A stretch of DNA of 64,000 nt, from the NCBI RefSeq assembly GCF_027923465.1, contig NZ_BRLB01000010.1:1-64000 (forward strand), in the 5' to 3' direction. The notes beneath the pieces are model-generated. The model saw only the letters and a list, made by a program, of their open reading frames with translations, was not told the DNA's origin and ran no database searches. A program made the translations under genes and the position numbers. The stretch comes from Vallitalea longa (GTDB lineage Bacteria > Bacillota > Clostridia > Lachnospirales > Vallitaleaceae). Shown here piece by piece: positions 26,401 to 35,601 of the stretch; the stretch's first letter is position 1, and each line of letters begins with the position of its first letter.

Positions 26401-26628
26401 AGGTGAAATTGTTGATCAGCTTAATGAAACAGGGCAAACACTATTAGAACGGGAATAATGGTGTCTTAGAATTTGTATAACAGTTTCTCCCCCTTTGAAT
26501 AATAATATAACCAGTATAACACTACATTTTACGGTTATACGCACCGTTAAATACCACTACGAGGGAAAGTTGGCAGGTGTAAAAAAAGCAAAGGGTATTT
26601 AAAGACTGGGTAACACCAGTCTTTTTTT
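26401..26628 (+). ncRNA. Orphan structured RNA gene, about 228 nt
   Basis: A transcript predicted from the promoter to a strong terminator (AAAGACTGG at 26601-26609 with CCAGTCTTT at 26616-26624, then a seven-T run). Inside are helices GAAAC/GTTTC (26426-26430/26483-26487), CACTATTA/TAATGGTG (26439-26446/26456-26463, 9-nt loop), AAATACC/GGTATTT (26549-26555/26594-26600), and mutually exclusive pairings: GGTTATA (26533-26539) with TATAACC (26506-26512), or ACGGT (26531-26535) with ACCGT (26543-26547), or GTATAAC (26514-26520) with GTTATAC (26534-26540). No known riboswitch signature was recognised. A small frame at 26402-26459 ends early and looks incidental. Confidence 0.6.
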
Positions 26629-26646
26629 ATGATTTTGATTTAATTA

Positions 26647-26655
26647 TGGTATAAT
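26647..26655 (+). promoter_or_regulatory. Extended -10 promoter of the kinase gene
   Basis: TGGTATAAT gives an extended -10 element 110 bp before the kinase ATG and 19 bp after the RNA terminator, so the kinase appears independently transcribed. Confidence 0.5.
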
Positions 26656-26766
26656 TGTATTTGGTACTAAATAGGAAAATTTTTTCTTAGATAAAATAAG
26701 CTTATTCATTTACAGAAGTTATCTTTTGTCACTTAATATTTCAATCTAATGGGAGGATCATTAATA

Positions 26767-27294
26767 ATGGGAACTGTATATATTTTCAGAGGTAAGGCGG
26801 CAACTGGTAAATCAACATTAGCAAATATGTTAGCCAAAAAGTTGTCAATTCCTGTTTTTTGTAAAGATGATGTTGTAGACGCATTGAAAAGTAGCAAAAA
26901 CATAGATAAAGCAAGTATTAATAACGAGGTCTGTTATAACATTTTATACAAAATAATCCAGACAAATCTTGATTTAAATACTGACTTTATCTTAGACATT
27001 GCTCTTGGTGATAGAAACAAAGCAAAATGGTTTTTTGGAAGACTAAATTTTAAGGATAATAAAGTTATAAAATTTTTTACTGATTGCAGTGATGAAGATG
27101 AATGGAAAAGAAGACACGAGGAAAGAATTAAAAATCCCTTACCACATCAATCTTTTAAATCAATTGAACATGTGATTGAACACTATAAAAAGCTAGATGT
27201 GAATCCTTTTGATGATGAATACATAATTGATACTAGTAAATCTATTGAAAAAAGTTTCATTGAAATTAATAGAATCATAAGTTCTTACCTTTAA
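26767..27294 (+). CDS. P-loop kinase of the chloramphenicol-phosphotransferase/AAA type
   Basis: A 175-residue NTP-binding protein with Walker A GKAATGKST near residue 9-17 and a short alpha/beta fold ending in an acidic tail. The closest remembered relatives are chloramphenicol phosphotransferase-like and zeta-toxin-like kinases that phosphorylate small molecules. GGGAGG (26751-26756) lies about 10 bp before the ATG at 26767; an earlier in-frame ATG at 26749 overlaps the site. A structured RNA with its own terminator precedes it. The substrate is unknown, and resistance is only a guess. Confidence 0.8.
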   Translation: MGTVYIFRGKAATGKSTLANMLAKKLSIPVFCKDDVVDALKSSKNIDKASINNEVCYNILYKIIQTNLDLNTDFILDIALGDRNKAKWFFGRLNFKDNKVIKFFTDCSDEDEWKRRHEERIKNPLPHQSFKSIEHVIEHYKKLDVNPFDDEYIIDTSKSIEKSFIEINRIISSYL

Positions 27295-27357
27295 CATAGA
27301 GGTTCAACGTTCATAGACCACTGGATATTAGTCCAACGGAACAAACTAAAAGTGAAA

Positions 27358-27389
27358 AGGTCTCACAATGAATTATCATTATAAGACCT
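27358..27389 (-). terminator. Terminator after tRNA-Ser
   Basis: On the minus strand AGGTCTTATAATG pairs with CATTGTGAGACCT (13 bp including wobble pairs) and is followed by TTTTCAC. It ends 35 bp beyond the tRNA. On the plus strand the stem contains mismatches, so it serves the tRNA. Confidence 0.6.
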
Positions 27390-27424
27390 CTAATTATACA
27401 TAAACACTGACTTCTTTTACAAAA

Positions 27425-27512
27425 CGGAGAGAATGGGATTTGAACCCATGGTGCGGTTGTGCCGCACAGCGGTTTTCGAGACCACCACCTTAAGCCACTC
27501 GGACATCTCTCC
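27425..27512 (-). tRNA. tRNA-Ser (anticodon CGA)
   Basis: An 88-nt tRNA with acceptor stem GGAGAGA/TCTCTCC, discriminator G, a long variable arm typical of class II tRNAs and T-loop GGTTCAAATCC. The anticodon loop CTCGAAA gives CGA, decoding UCG. The 3' CCA is not encoded. It is followed by a terminator and preceded by nothing conserved. Confidence 0.95.
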
Positions 27513-27558
27513 AAAATATGTACCCAAATATTATAGCACTAATCATTGCAATAAAAAA

Positions 27559-27581
27559 GACCCAAGATAAAATCTTAGGCC
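27559..27581 (-). terminator. Terminator of the cold-shock gene
   Basis: On the minus strand GGCCTAAGA pairs with TCTTGGGTC (9 bp with wobble) around TTTTA, then a TTTTTT run. It starts 13 bp after the stop codon at 27594. Confidence 0.8.
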
Positions 27582-27593
27582 TATTTTTTATAA

Positions 27594-27791
27594 TTATAAA
27601 CTTACGATATTTTCAGCTTGAGGACCTTTAGTTCCTTCAACAACGTCAAAAGAAACTTTTTCGCCTTCTTCTAAAGTTTTGAATCCGTCTTTTTGAATTT
27701 GTGAGTAATGAGCGAATACGTCATTTCCTTCATCTGTTGAAATAAAACCAAAACCTTTGTCTGAGTTAAACCATTTTACTGTACCTGTCAT
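27594..27791 (-). CDS. Cold-shock domain RNA-binding protein
   Basis: A 65-residue CspA-family protein with RNP1 KGFGFI (about 13-18) and RNP2 VFAHYS (about 25-30), plus a conserved WFN (7-9). Full length. It binds single-stranded RNA and acts as an RNA chaperone. A GGAGG site and a long structured leader (see 27806-27859) precede it, and a terminator follows; it is monocistronic. Confidence 0.97.
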   Translation of the reverse strand: MTGTVKWFNSDKGFGFISTDEGNDVFAHYSQIQKDGFKTLEEGEKVSFDVVEGTKGPQAENIVSL

Positions 27792-27805
27792 AATTTACAT
27801 ACCTC

Positions 27806-27859
27806 CGAATTTTTATTTTTCCTTATATCACTTGTAAATAATTCATCAATAAAAATTCG
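27806..27859 (-). promoter_or_regulatory. Long hairpin masking the csp ribosome site
   Basis: In the leader mRNA CGAATTTTTATT (from 27859 down to 27848) pairs perfectly with AATAAAAATTCG (27817-27806), whose last base abuts GGAGG. A 30-nt loop separates the arms. This AU-rich 12-bp stem could close at low temperature or switch with the upstream leader, as known for cold-shock leaders. Confidence 0.65.
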
Positions 27860-27939
27860 AATTCTATTTATAAATCTAATTAGATAATTCTCGTTTATTA
27901 ATTTGATAATTCTTTACTTATAATGCAAGGTTCTATATA

Positions 27940-27967
27940 ATCATATACCATTTCAGAAAAAAATCAA
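27940..27967 (-). promoter_or_regulatory. Promoter of the cold-shock gene
   Basis: TTGATT (27962-27967), 16 bp, TATGAT (27940-27945), facing the csp gene. The start near 27933 gives a leader of about 140 nt. The rest of 27968-28171 contains no supported gene. Confidence 0.6.
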
Positions 27968-28171
27968 GGGGTATTTTAAAATTTATTTAATTTTTTTTAT
28001 TATCTCATGAAAAAATCCCCTACAATCGTGTAAATTTCAATATTCTTGATAAAATAAGAAAGTTTTACTTTTTTCATCTTTATTTTTATTATAGGCAATA
28101 TCTTTGTCTATCAAATTATTGATACTCTTCTTTGCTTAATTGAATATTAAATCAATAATATATATTTATTT

Positions 28172-30577
28172 TTAAACACGAATTATTCTATCAATTATAG
28201 ACTCTTTATTGAGTAACTTAGTTATAAAATAAGTTACTACATATTGAACAATTACTAAAACAGCTATCATTATTAATATTTCTTTTACTGGACTCTGCCA
28301 TCTAGCATATGTAGCTTCTCTACTGAATATATCAAAACATGATTTTGCAATACGTGATCCAATGACCGTTGATAGAAGACCACTGATTAAAGCATAGTAC
28401 ATACCTTCTACTTGTAACATTAGATTCAACTGTTTATCTGATAAACCAATAGCCTGTAACATTCCTAATTCTTTCTTTCTAGTCAAAATACTAGTAACCA
28501 TGGTATTGATTAAATTAAGTAAGCCAATAAATGCTATTACAACAACAAGGACCATACCGATAAGCTCTATTGAACTTTTCTGTGAATGATGTTCATTATA
28601 AAGAGTTTCATATTCAGTTATATCAATATCTTCATACTTTTCTTGTATACTTTCTATCTTTTCTTTTGCTTCATCATACATATTTTTATTAACATCAACA
28701 GCTATTTTTTTATAGTTATCTTCATTGAGATACTTGGATACAATCTTCTCATAGGCAATAAAAGTAGGTCCTCCATTTTGCCTATCATTTCCTATAGGTA
28801 GTGTATCGGTTTTTGCTAATATGGTGAATTCTTCAGTATAAGTAGAATCTTCATCCCTTTGTACATTAAATTTAACTTTATCCCCGATTTCATAACTATC
28901 TTCACCTTTATCCCCATAATAAATCACATATCTATCATTATTCATTTTCTCTATATCTAATGCACCTTCTAGAATGTTGTCTTTCAATTTGTCCAAGGTA
29001 GCAACTTCATATCCATATATATCACAATTGATTCTTCCATCATCATAAACATACTTTAATTTATGTTGTTCCATCTTTTCTTCATCATATTCCATTGTTA
29101 CTACAGTATGTCTTGATTTTTCTATACTTTCTACTTCTTCCATATCAGTTAATTCATCTATTATGGAATTAATATCATCACTATTATCAACTTCATATGA
29201 AGTATTGACGATATCAAAGTCTCCTGCTACATAATCTTTAGTAAGATTATCAACTCTCATACTATTGAAAATAGATGTAAATGTTATGAATAACATTCCA
29301 CTCATTGTTAGAGATAGAATCGTCATTATTGTACGTTTTTTGTTCCTCCATAGATTCAGATAAGCCATTTTGCCTACAGCACCTAATCTGCTGTTCTTAG
29401 TCCTTTTGATAGTTTTTTTACCAGTAGTAGCAACACCGGAGTATCTAAGAGCTTCTATAGGTGATATTCTAGCCGCTATTTTACTTGGTTTCATTAATGC
29501 TATCACTATCGTGAACAAAGAGACTGCCGCGGATAAGATTATAATATATGGTGAAAATACCATTTCTACACTGTCACTAAAAGGTATCATAGGAACCAAT
29601 ACTTTACTAATAAGATATCCAAGTAATATACCAAGAGGGATACCTTTTACAGATGATAGTATTCCTTCATATACAATCATTTTTTTCAACTGCTTAGGAG
29701 AAGTACCTATTGAACTTAGCATACCAATCTGTTGTATCTTTTCCACTACAGAAATATAATAAATATTATAAATGACAATTATAGTCGCTATGATAACAAG
29801 AATCCCTAATATTACAAAAGGTATAATTTTAGTACTACTTTTTTGCCTTCCATCTAATAACATGCTATTGAAATAAATATCAGCACCATCAATATTAAGT
29901 TCATTTGCTATCCTAAATATTCTATTATGAACATCTTTACTGTCTTCTAATTTTATTGCTACATTTTTATGTACTAGTCTAGAATCCATCTTACTCATGA
30001 ATTCCTGTGATACTAGACCAATACCTACTTTACTTTCTAGTAACATGCTATTTTCTCTAAGTATTCCAGTAACTGTGAATTTTTTACTATCTTCATAGTA
30101 TAGATTTTCATCACCTGTATGGTATTTCAAATTCAATTTGCTTCCTATAGCTACAGGTACTTCATATTTCTCAAGTACTGAACCAAAAACAGCAATTTCA
30201 TTTGCTTTTTCAGGTAATCTACCCTCAATGACATCATATGATAATAAATCTGCTGCTTGATCATCTACATACTCTAGAGATAAATTATAATTATAAGTAT
30301 CTTCCACATCAGCTAAACTTGAATTTATCCCAACTTGTTCTAATTCAACATGGTGTTTTAAAATATCAATCTGTTTATCATCAACATTAATTATCCTAGC
30401 CTCTGCTTTTCCATAGGAATTTATTATGTTATTATAATTCATTTGATTCATGCTTATTGCAAAAGTAGCTATAGTAGTTATTAAACAGGTAGATAATATG
30501 ATAGCCAATAATATCAATCTTGATTTACATTTAGATGCTTTTCCGTATTTACTTGCTAATTTAATCATCATGTTCAT
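28172..30577 (-). CDS. FtsX/MacB-type ABC transporter permease
   Basis: An 801-residue permease with two FtsX core domains: the first with an N-terminal helix (about 20-40), a large extracytoplasmic domain (45-250) and three helices (about 255-365), the second repeating this plan (helices near 420, 680, 720 and 775). This is the architecture of MacB/BceB-like systems that move lipophilic or peptide substrates at the membrane. It lies 2 bp after its ATPase gene and in the same direction as the two-component system, suggesting a sensed substrate such as an antimicrobial peptide. Confidence 0.93.
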   Translation of the reverse strand: MNMMIKLASKYGKASKCKSRLILLAIILSTCLITTIATFAISMNQMNYNNIINSYGKAEARIINVDDKQIDILKHHVELEQVGINSSLADVEDTYNYNLSLEYVDDQAADLLSYDVIEGRLPEKANEIAVFGSVLEKYEVPVAIGSKLNLKYHTGDENLYYEDSKKFTVTGILRENSMLLESKVGIGLVSQEFMSKMDSRLVHKNVAIKLEDSKDVHNRIFRIANELNIDGADIYFNSMLLDGRQKSSTKIIPFVILGILVIIATIIVIYNIYYISVVEKIQQIGMLSSIGTSPKQLKKMIVYEGILSSVKGIPLGILLGYLISKVLVPMIPFSDSVEMVFSPYIIILSAAVSLFTIVIALMKPSKIAARISPIEALRYSGVATTGKKTIKRTKNSRLGAVGKMAYLNLWRNKKRTIMTILSLTMSGMLFITFTSIFNSMRVDNLTKDYVAGDFDIVNTSYEVDNSDDINSIIDELTDMEEVESIEKSRHTVVTMEYDEEKMEQHKLKYVYDDGRINCDIYGYEVATLDKLKDNILEGALDIEKMNNDRYVIYYGDKGEDSYEIGDKVKFNVQRDEDSTYTEEFTILAKTDTLPIGNDRQNGGPTFIAYEKIVSKYLNEDNYKKIAVDVNKNMYDEAKEKIESIQEKYEDIDITEYETLYNEHHSQKSSIELIGMVLVVVIAFIGLLNLINTMVTSILTRKKELGMLQAIGLSDKQLNLMLQVEGMYYALISGLLSTVIGSRIAKSCFDIFSREATYARWQSPVKEILIMIAVLVIVQYVVTYFITKLLNKESIIDRIIRV

Positions 30578-30579
30578 AT

Positions 30580-31254
30580 CTATCTACCCCCTTCTGTTAT
30601 TTTCCCATCTTCGATCCTTATGATTCTATCTGCCATCTGAGCTATGTAATCATCATGTGTTATCATTACTAGAGTCTGGTGATATTTTTTCACAGATAAT
30701 TTCAATAATCCAAGGACCTCTTCACTTGTTCGTGAATCAAGATTTCCTGTTGGTTCATCAGCTAAGATGATTGAAGGTTTTGATGCCAACGCTCTTGCTA
30801 TAGCGACTCTTTGCTGCTGTCCTCCTGACAATGCACTTGGTAGATGTTCTTTTCTGCTATATATATTTAGAGTATTCATTAAATCATCTACGTACTGTTT
30901 ATCTACTTTTTTACCATCTAGTTCTGTAGGTAATGTTATGTTTTCATAAGCATTCAAAACAGGTACCAAATTGAAAAATTGAAAAACAAATCCTATCTTT
31001 CTTCTTCTGAATATTGCTAACTGTTCTTTTTTCATTGAATATATATCTTTATTTTCAATATATACTTTACCATCTGTCGGTTTGTCTAGTCCTCCCAGCA
31101 AATGAAGAAGTGTGCTTTTTCCAGAACCTGATGTTCCTACTATTGCTACAAATTCTTTTTCTTTCACTGTTAAATCAATGTTATTAACCGCCTTTACGAT
31201 ATTATCCTGTTTACCATAGATTTTTTGAAGATTCTTTGTCTCTAGTACATTCAT
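30580..31254 (-). CDS. ABC transporter ATPase of the FtsX/MacB type
   Basis: A 224-residue LolD/MacB-family ATPase: Walker A GTSGSGKST (about 39-47), signature LSGGQQQRVAIARAL, Walker B IILADEPTGNLD, and an H-loop ITHDD. The longer frame begins at ATG 31269 but GGAGG lies inside it; the ATG at 31254 is 8 bp after that site and is chosen. It pairs with the permease just downstream. Confidence 0.94.
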   Translation of the reverse strand: MNVLETKNLQKIYGKQDNIVKAVNNIDLTVKEKEFVAIVGTSGSGKSTLLHLLGGLDKPTDGKVYIENKDIYSMKKEQLAIFRRRKIGFVFQFFNLVPVLNAYENITLPTELDGKKVDKQYVDDLMNTLNIYSRKEHLPSALSGGQQQRVAIARALASKPSIILADEPTGNLDSRTSEEVLGLLKLSVKKYHQTLVMITHDDYIAQMADRIIRIEDGKITEGGR

Positions 31255-31382
31255 CACATATTCCTCCATAAATTAATTATTCTATAACTGTTTATTTTTT
31301 ATTGTTTTGATTATGTAAGCACTCAATTAACTTTATGAGATAATTATATATGGCTAAGCTTACATTTTTATTTCATTTTATC

Positions 31383-32639
31383 TTACAAATCTGTAAGGAA
31401 GAATAATACGGTGAATGTTGTACCCCTGCCTTCTGTTGAACGTACTGCTATCGTACCCCCTTGGTCTTCAATTATTCTTTTGGTTAGATATAATCCTACA
31501 CCAGAGCCCTCTTTCTTTTGAACTTCACTTGACTCGCCTCTGTAGAATCTATTGAAAACTTTGAATTGCTCTTTTTTGGGTATTCCTATTCCTGTGTCTT
31601 TTATCACTATTTTTATTGAAGTTTCTAGCTTTTCCATGGCAATGTTTATACTTCCACCTTCTCTAGTATATTTGACACCATTTTCCAGCAGATTGAAAAT
31701 TGCCTCTTTTGTCCATTTCCTATCATGATTAATATCTATGCTAATCAGATTTTCTATGTTGATATTAATATCTTTTTCGCTGGCAGATAGATATATGCCA
31801 TTTACAGCATCTAAGATGGTTTTTTTGATATCACTTTTTTGTTTATTGAGCTGAATCATTCCTGCTTCTAATCTGGATATCTGTACAAGAGATTTCACTA
31901 ACCATTCTAACTTGTTGACCTCTTCTCTTGTTCTCTCTAAAAACTTTAATTCATTTTCTCTGTCTACCTCATCTTCTATCATCAAAGAATTAAATAGTTT
32001 AATTGAAGAAAGCGGTGTCTTGAATTGATGGGATATATCTGTCACTATGGATTTTATCTGCTCTCTTCCCTTTTTTATTTCCTCTATGCTTAACGATAGC
32101 CTTTTTGACATTAGATTGAATTGATGCCCTATCCTATCAACTATACCTTCATTGTCAGTTGACAGATGTATGGAATAGTCCCCATCCATTACTTTATCTA
32201 TCCCTCTAGAGAATAATTCTATCTTTTTCATTATGTATATGATACTTTTTATAAAAAAGATAAGAAGAATTATAAAAATAAACAAAAGTATAATAATATT
32301 CATTACCATATTTTTTTTCACTGTATCGTAAAAATATTTACTGTAACTCATATTCATATTTTCTGTGTATCCATATTTACTTAAAATATTCTTTCCAGTG
32401 GAAACATACTGATTGCTGTTCTCTTCCAAAAAGATACTGACTATTTCTTGTTCTTCATCTGGAATAACCTCTATCAATCCTCCTATGAGATTATAGTCAT
32501 CTATTACTTTCTGCTTATGCAATTGTTTAACCATATTACTGCTGACTAGGTAGAACATAATAATTATAGCTATCATCATAATCAATGATAGCTTCGTTCT
32601 TTTATATATATAAGGTTCTTTTTTAATATATTTTATCAT
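31383..32639 (-). CDS. Sensor histidine kinase
   Basis: A 418-residue HATPase kinase with two membrane helices (about 17-34 and 111-135), a short extracytoplasmic domain (35-110), a HAMP region, the phosphorylated His204 in DISHQFKTPL, and N, G1 and G2 boxes (LLENGVKYT, DTGIGIP, GSGVGLYL). It signals to the regulator encoded 18 bp upstream. The small sensor domain and ABC neighbour are typical of envelope-stress systems. Confidence 0.94.
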   Translation of the reverse strand: MIKYIKKEPYIYKRTKLSLIMMIAIIIMFYLVSSNMVKQLHKQKVIDDYNLIGGLIEVIPDEEQEIVSIFLEENSNQYVSTGKNILSKYGYTENMNMSYSKYFYDTVKKNMVMNIIILLFIFIILLIFFIKSIIYIMKKIELFSRGIDKVMDGDYSIHLSTDNEGIVDRIGHQFNLMSKRLSLSIEEIKKGREQIKSIVTDISHQFKTPLSSIKLFNSLMIEDEVDRENELKFLERTREEVNKLEWLVKSLVQISRLEAGMIQLNKQKSDIKKTILDAVNGIYLSASEKDININIENLISIDINHDRKWTKEAIFNLLENGVKYTREGGSINIAMEKLETSIKIVIKDTGIGIPKKEQFKVFNRFYRGESSEVQKKEGSGVGLYLTKRIIEDQGGTIAVRSTEGRGTTFTVLFFLTDL

Positions 32640-32657
32640 TTATTTTCCACTCCATAT

Positions 32658-33344
32658 TTATAATACTTTTTTATTCCAGATATATCCTACGCCTCTGACC
32701 GTCTGTATATATTCTGGTTTTGAAGGATTGTCCTCAATCTTGGATCTAAGTCTTCTCATATATACAGCAAGAGTGTTTTGGTCTATGTAATTGCCTTCTA
32801 TATCCCATAGATGTTCCAATAATTGTTCTTTAGTCAATATCTGCAGTCCATTGTTCATAAAATAATGTAGTAGTTTGTATTCTGATTTGGTTACATCAAT
32901 TTCTTTTGCATTCTTATATACTTTCATTTTATCTGGATGTATTACTATTTCATCAGATGTAATGGTATCATTATTCTCTTTATTGGAAGTTCTCCTAAGT
33001 ACTGCATTTATTCTTGAAATAAGCTCTCTCAGCTTGAATGGTTTAGTTATGTAATCATCTGCTCCCATATCTAATCCTGTTACTATATTGACTTCTTCAT
33101 CTAATGCAGTAAGAAAAATTACAGGTATGTCTTGTACTTTTTGGATATCAGAAAATAACTCATAACCATTTCCATCTGGCAATGTTATATCTAATATTGC
33201 TAGGTTGAATCTATCTTCCAAAATTGCTTTTTCTGCTTCTGTTTTAGTCTTTGCATGTATTACTTTATAATTTTCTTTTTCTAGAGCGAATTTAATTCCC
33301 ATCCCCAGAGAAAAATCATCTTCAACCATTAATATCGTATTCAT
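32658..33344 (-). CDS. OmpR/PhoB-family response regulator
   Basis: A 228-residue response regulator: receiver domain with acidic pocket (Asp9, Asp10), phospho-acceptor Asp52 (LAILDITLPDG), Thr79 and Lys101, followed by a winged-helix DNA-binding domain (about 130-225) ending in VRGVGYIW. It is the first gene of the kinase and transporter operon. AGGAGG precedes the ATG. Confidence 0.95.
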   Translation of the reverse strand: MNTILMVEDDFSLGMGIKFALEKENYKVIHAKTKTEAEKAILEDRFNLAILDITLPDGNGYELFSDIQKVQDIPVIFLTALDEEVNIVTGLDMGADDYITKPFKLRELISRINAVLRRTSNKENNDTITSDEIVIHPDKMKVYKNAKEIDVTKSEYKLLHYFMNNGLQILTKEQLLEHLWDIEGNYIDQNTLAVYMRRLRSKIEDNPSKPEYIQTVRGVGYIWNKKVL

Positions 33345-33414
33345 TTTTATATCCTCCTACCTCTATATATGCTACATGTAATATTATTTAATTGATCAAT
33401 GCATAATCAATAAA

Positions 33415-33450
33415 AATCAGGAGAGTATGTAAAAAACTACTTTCCTGATT
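33415..33450 (-). terminator. Terminator after the GH13 gene at 33464
   Basis: A hairpin with AATCAGGA/TCCTGATT closed by an inner AGTA/TACT pair and an A-rich loop, followed on the minus strand by TTTTTATTG. It separates the GH13 transcript from the downstream two-component operon, which must have its own promoter. Confidence 0.75.
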
Positions 33451-33463
33451 CTCGATATCTTTT

Positions 33464-35566
33464 TTAACCTGATATAATTATAGCACTATACATTGGTAAT
33501 GTTAATTCTATTTTGCCTTGATTTACTTGAAATGTTTTGGCTTCTGTAGTGATATCTTCTTGTGTAGTTAAAATAATCTGTTTCATTTCACAAGAATCCG
33601 TAACACCTATTTCCCATACAGGAATATTGAAAGTCTTATTTTCGTTATTATTATTAACTGCTATTACTAACTTCTCCGAATCATTCCATCTTCCATAACT
33701 GATAATTCCCCATTCACTATGGAGATATTTTAGACAACCTGTTCTTAGAGCAGTATATTTTTTGTGAATTCTAATTACTTCTTTATGGAACCGTATTAAT
33801 TCCTCATCCTCGTTCCCCCATGGATAAGTTCTCCTATTATCAGGATCTGTCCATCCACATTGACCTGCCTCATCTCCATAGTATATAGTAGGTGCTCCTT
33901 GCCAAGTCATTTGAATTACCACTGCTTCTTTCATGATACCTTTATTAACATTTTCATTTGCTTTTTCAGGTCCTACATTATTGGTTCTGCCTATCTTATG
34001 ATTAGTTCTCGTCAAGAACCTTGAATGATCATGGTTAGATAGTTCATTCATAGCTGTGAGAAGTGAACTGGTTAAGAAACTTCTCATATTATGAGTCATG
34101 ACATCAAAGAAAGCTCTATCGTTATTAAGCAATTCTTCTTTATATTCATCACTATGTTTTTCAAGTCCAGTCAAAAACCAAGTAACAGGCTCCATAAAAG
34201 CATCATAATTCATTATTGTATCCCATTGGTCACCTAACAGCCAATCCTTATAATCATCATAATGCTCAGCTAAAATGATCGCATCTTCTTTGGCGGATTT
34301 AACTGCTTTTCTGAAGTCTCTCCAGAATCTATGATTAAAATCTTTGGAATATCCAAGATCAGCCGCAACATCCAATCTCCAACCATCTGCATTGAAAGGA
34401 GGACTAATCCATTTCTTACCTATATCCATTATATAGTCATATAGTTTTTCTGAACCTTCATAATTAAGTTTTGGCAATGTCTCATAACCCCACCAACCAT
34501 CATAATTAGTATTATTGGGCCATTCACATTTACTATGGAAATGGAAAAAATTATTGTATGGACTGTCTTTTGATTCATATGCTCCAATATCATATTCATC
34601 TTGATTTTTATATATGTTTTCTCTATCAAGCCACTTGTTGAAGGAACCGCAATGATTGAATACTCCATCAAGTATAATTCTCATACCTCTGGAATGAACT
34701 TCATTAATCAATTCTATCAATAACTTATTACTTGCTTCAAGGTTTTCTTTATTCGTAGTTCTTATTATATATTTGGTTGCGTATTCATTATATGGATTAC
34801 TGCTATCTAGAACGTCTCCACCATCATTGACTATGACACCAAAATGAGGATCAACATAGTCATAGTCTTGAGTATCATATTTATGATTAGATGGAGAAAC
34901 AAAAATAGGATTCAGATATATTACATCAATACCAAGGTCATTTAGATAGTCTAGCTTTTCTATGATACCTTTGATATCACCGCCATAGAAATCTCTGACA
35001 CTATCGGCATCTGGATATTGTTTCCAATCATTAATCTTCCTTGTTAGTTTTTCAACATATAGATATTCGTCGTCAACAACATCATTACTTTCATCACCAT
35101 TATAAAATCTATCAACGAATATCTGATAAAATACTGCACCCTTAGCCCAATCTGGTGTTTTAAAACCCGGTGATATTCTATAATTATAATGGTGATTAGG
35201 TTCACGACTAATACCTTTTTTATTATAATAGCAATTAAAGTCACCAATATTTATTTCAAAATAATATTCTATAATTTTATCTCGAAGTATAATCTCACCA
35301 ATATAATAATCAAATAATTCATCTGATTTTTCTTTTTGTAATTCTATCTTATTATCTTCATATATAAGAAAAGTTTTATCAACATTATCTCTTTTGGTTC
35401 TTAATCTTACTTTTACAGTTTCATTGACATTTGGTTCCGAAGGTTCTCTATATTCCTTGGTACCGTCACTAAAGAGTGCTCTTTCATCTAATATTGGTTT
35501 ATTATAATCAATATAAATCAATAATTTCTGTGCTTTAGAAAGTTTTTCATAAGTTTTATGTAACAT
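33464..35566 (-). CDS. Cytoplasmic GH13 alpha-glucan hydrolase
   Basis: A 700-residue GH13 enzyme without signal peptide. An N-terminal beta domain of CBM34 type (1-135) precedes the barrel. Catalytic residues: nucleophile Asp399 (NADGWRLDVAADLG), acid/base Glu434 (ILAEHYDDY) and Asp513 (LSNHDHSRF). A long insert (about 250-290) extends the loop before ILDGVFNHCG. It is like neopullulanase/amylopullulanase-type alpha-glycosidases. A 74-residue gene lies 35 bp upstream. Confidence 0.93.
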   Translation of the reverse strand: MLHKTYEKLSKAQKLLIYIDYNKPILDERALFSDGTKEYREPSEPNVNETVKVRLRTKRDNVDKTFLIYEDNKIELQKEKSDELFDYYIGEIILRDKIIEYYFEINIGDFNCYYNKKGISREPNHHYNYRISPGFKTPDWAKGAVFYQIFVDRFYNGDESNDVVDDEYLYVEKLTRKINDWKQYPDADSVRDFYGGDIKGIIEKLDYLNDLGIDVIYLNPIFVSPSNHKYDTQDYDYVDPHFGVIVNDGGDVLDSSNPYNEYATKYIIRTTNKENLEASNKLLIELINEVHSRGMRIILDGVFNHCGSFNKWLDRENIYKNQDEYDIGAYESKDSPYNNFFHFHSKCEWPNNTNYDGWWGYETLPKLNYEGSEKLYDYIMDIGKKWISPPFNADGWRLDVAADLGYSKDFNHRFWRDFRKAVKSAKEDAIILAEHYDDYKDWLLGDQWDTIMNYDAFMEPVTWFLTGLEKHSDEYKEELLNNDRAFFDVMTHNMRSFLTSSLLTAMNELSNHDHSRFLTRTNHKIGRTNNVGPEKANENVNKGIMKEAVVIQMTWQGAPTIYYGDEAGQCGWTDPDNRRTYPWGNEDEELIRFHKEVIRIHKKYTALRTGCLKYLHSEWGIISYGRWNDSEKLVIAVNNNNENKTFNIPVWEIGVTDSCEMKQIILTTQEDITTEAKTFQVNQGKIELTLPMYSAIIISG

Positions 35567-35601
35567 AAAAATAAAATAACCTCCTTATCAATCTGATAGA
35601 A

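Noticed and set aside
26402-26459. Short frame GEIVDQLNETGQTLLERE in the RNA gene
   Set aside because: No ribosome site or start codon and it ends after 19 residues; more likely incidental, though a relic of an old gene cannot be excluded.
26426-26487. Possible cyclic-di-GMP-I riboswitch, because of CAGGGCAAAC
   Set aside because: The essential downstream GCAAAGCC and tetraloop-receptor partners are absent; the resemblance is limited to a short stretch.
26531-26580. Possible pistol ribozyme (ACGG hairpin then TTAAATA)
   Set aside because: The loop does not form the required pseudoknot with a downstream segment.
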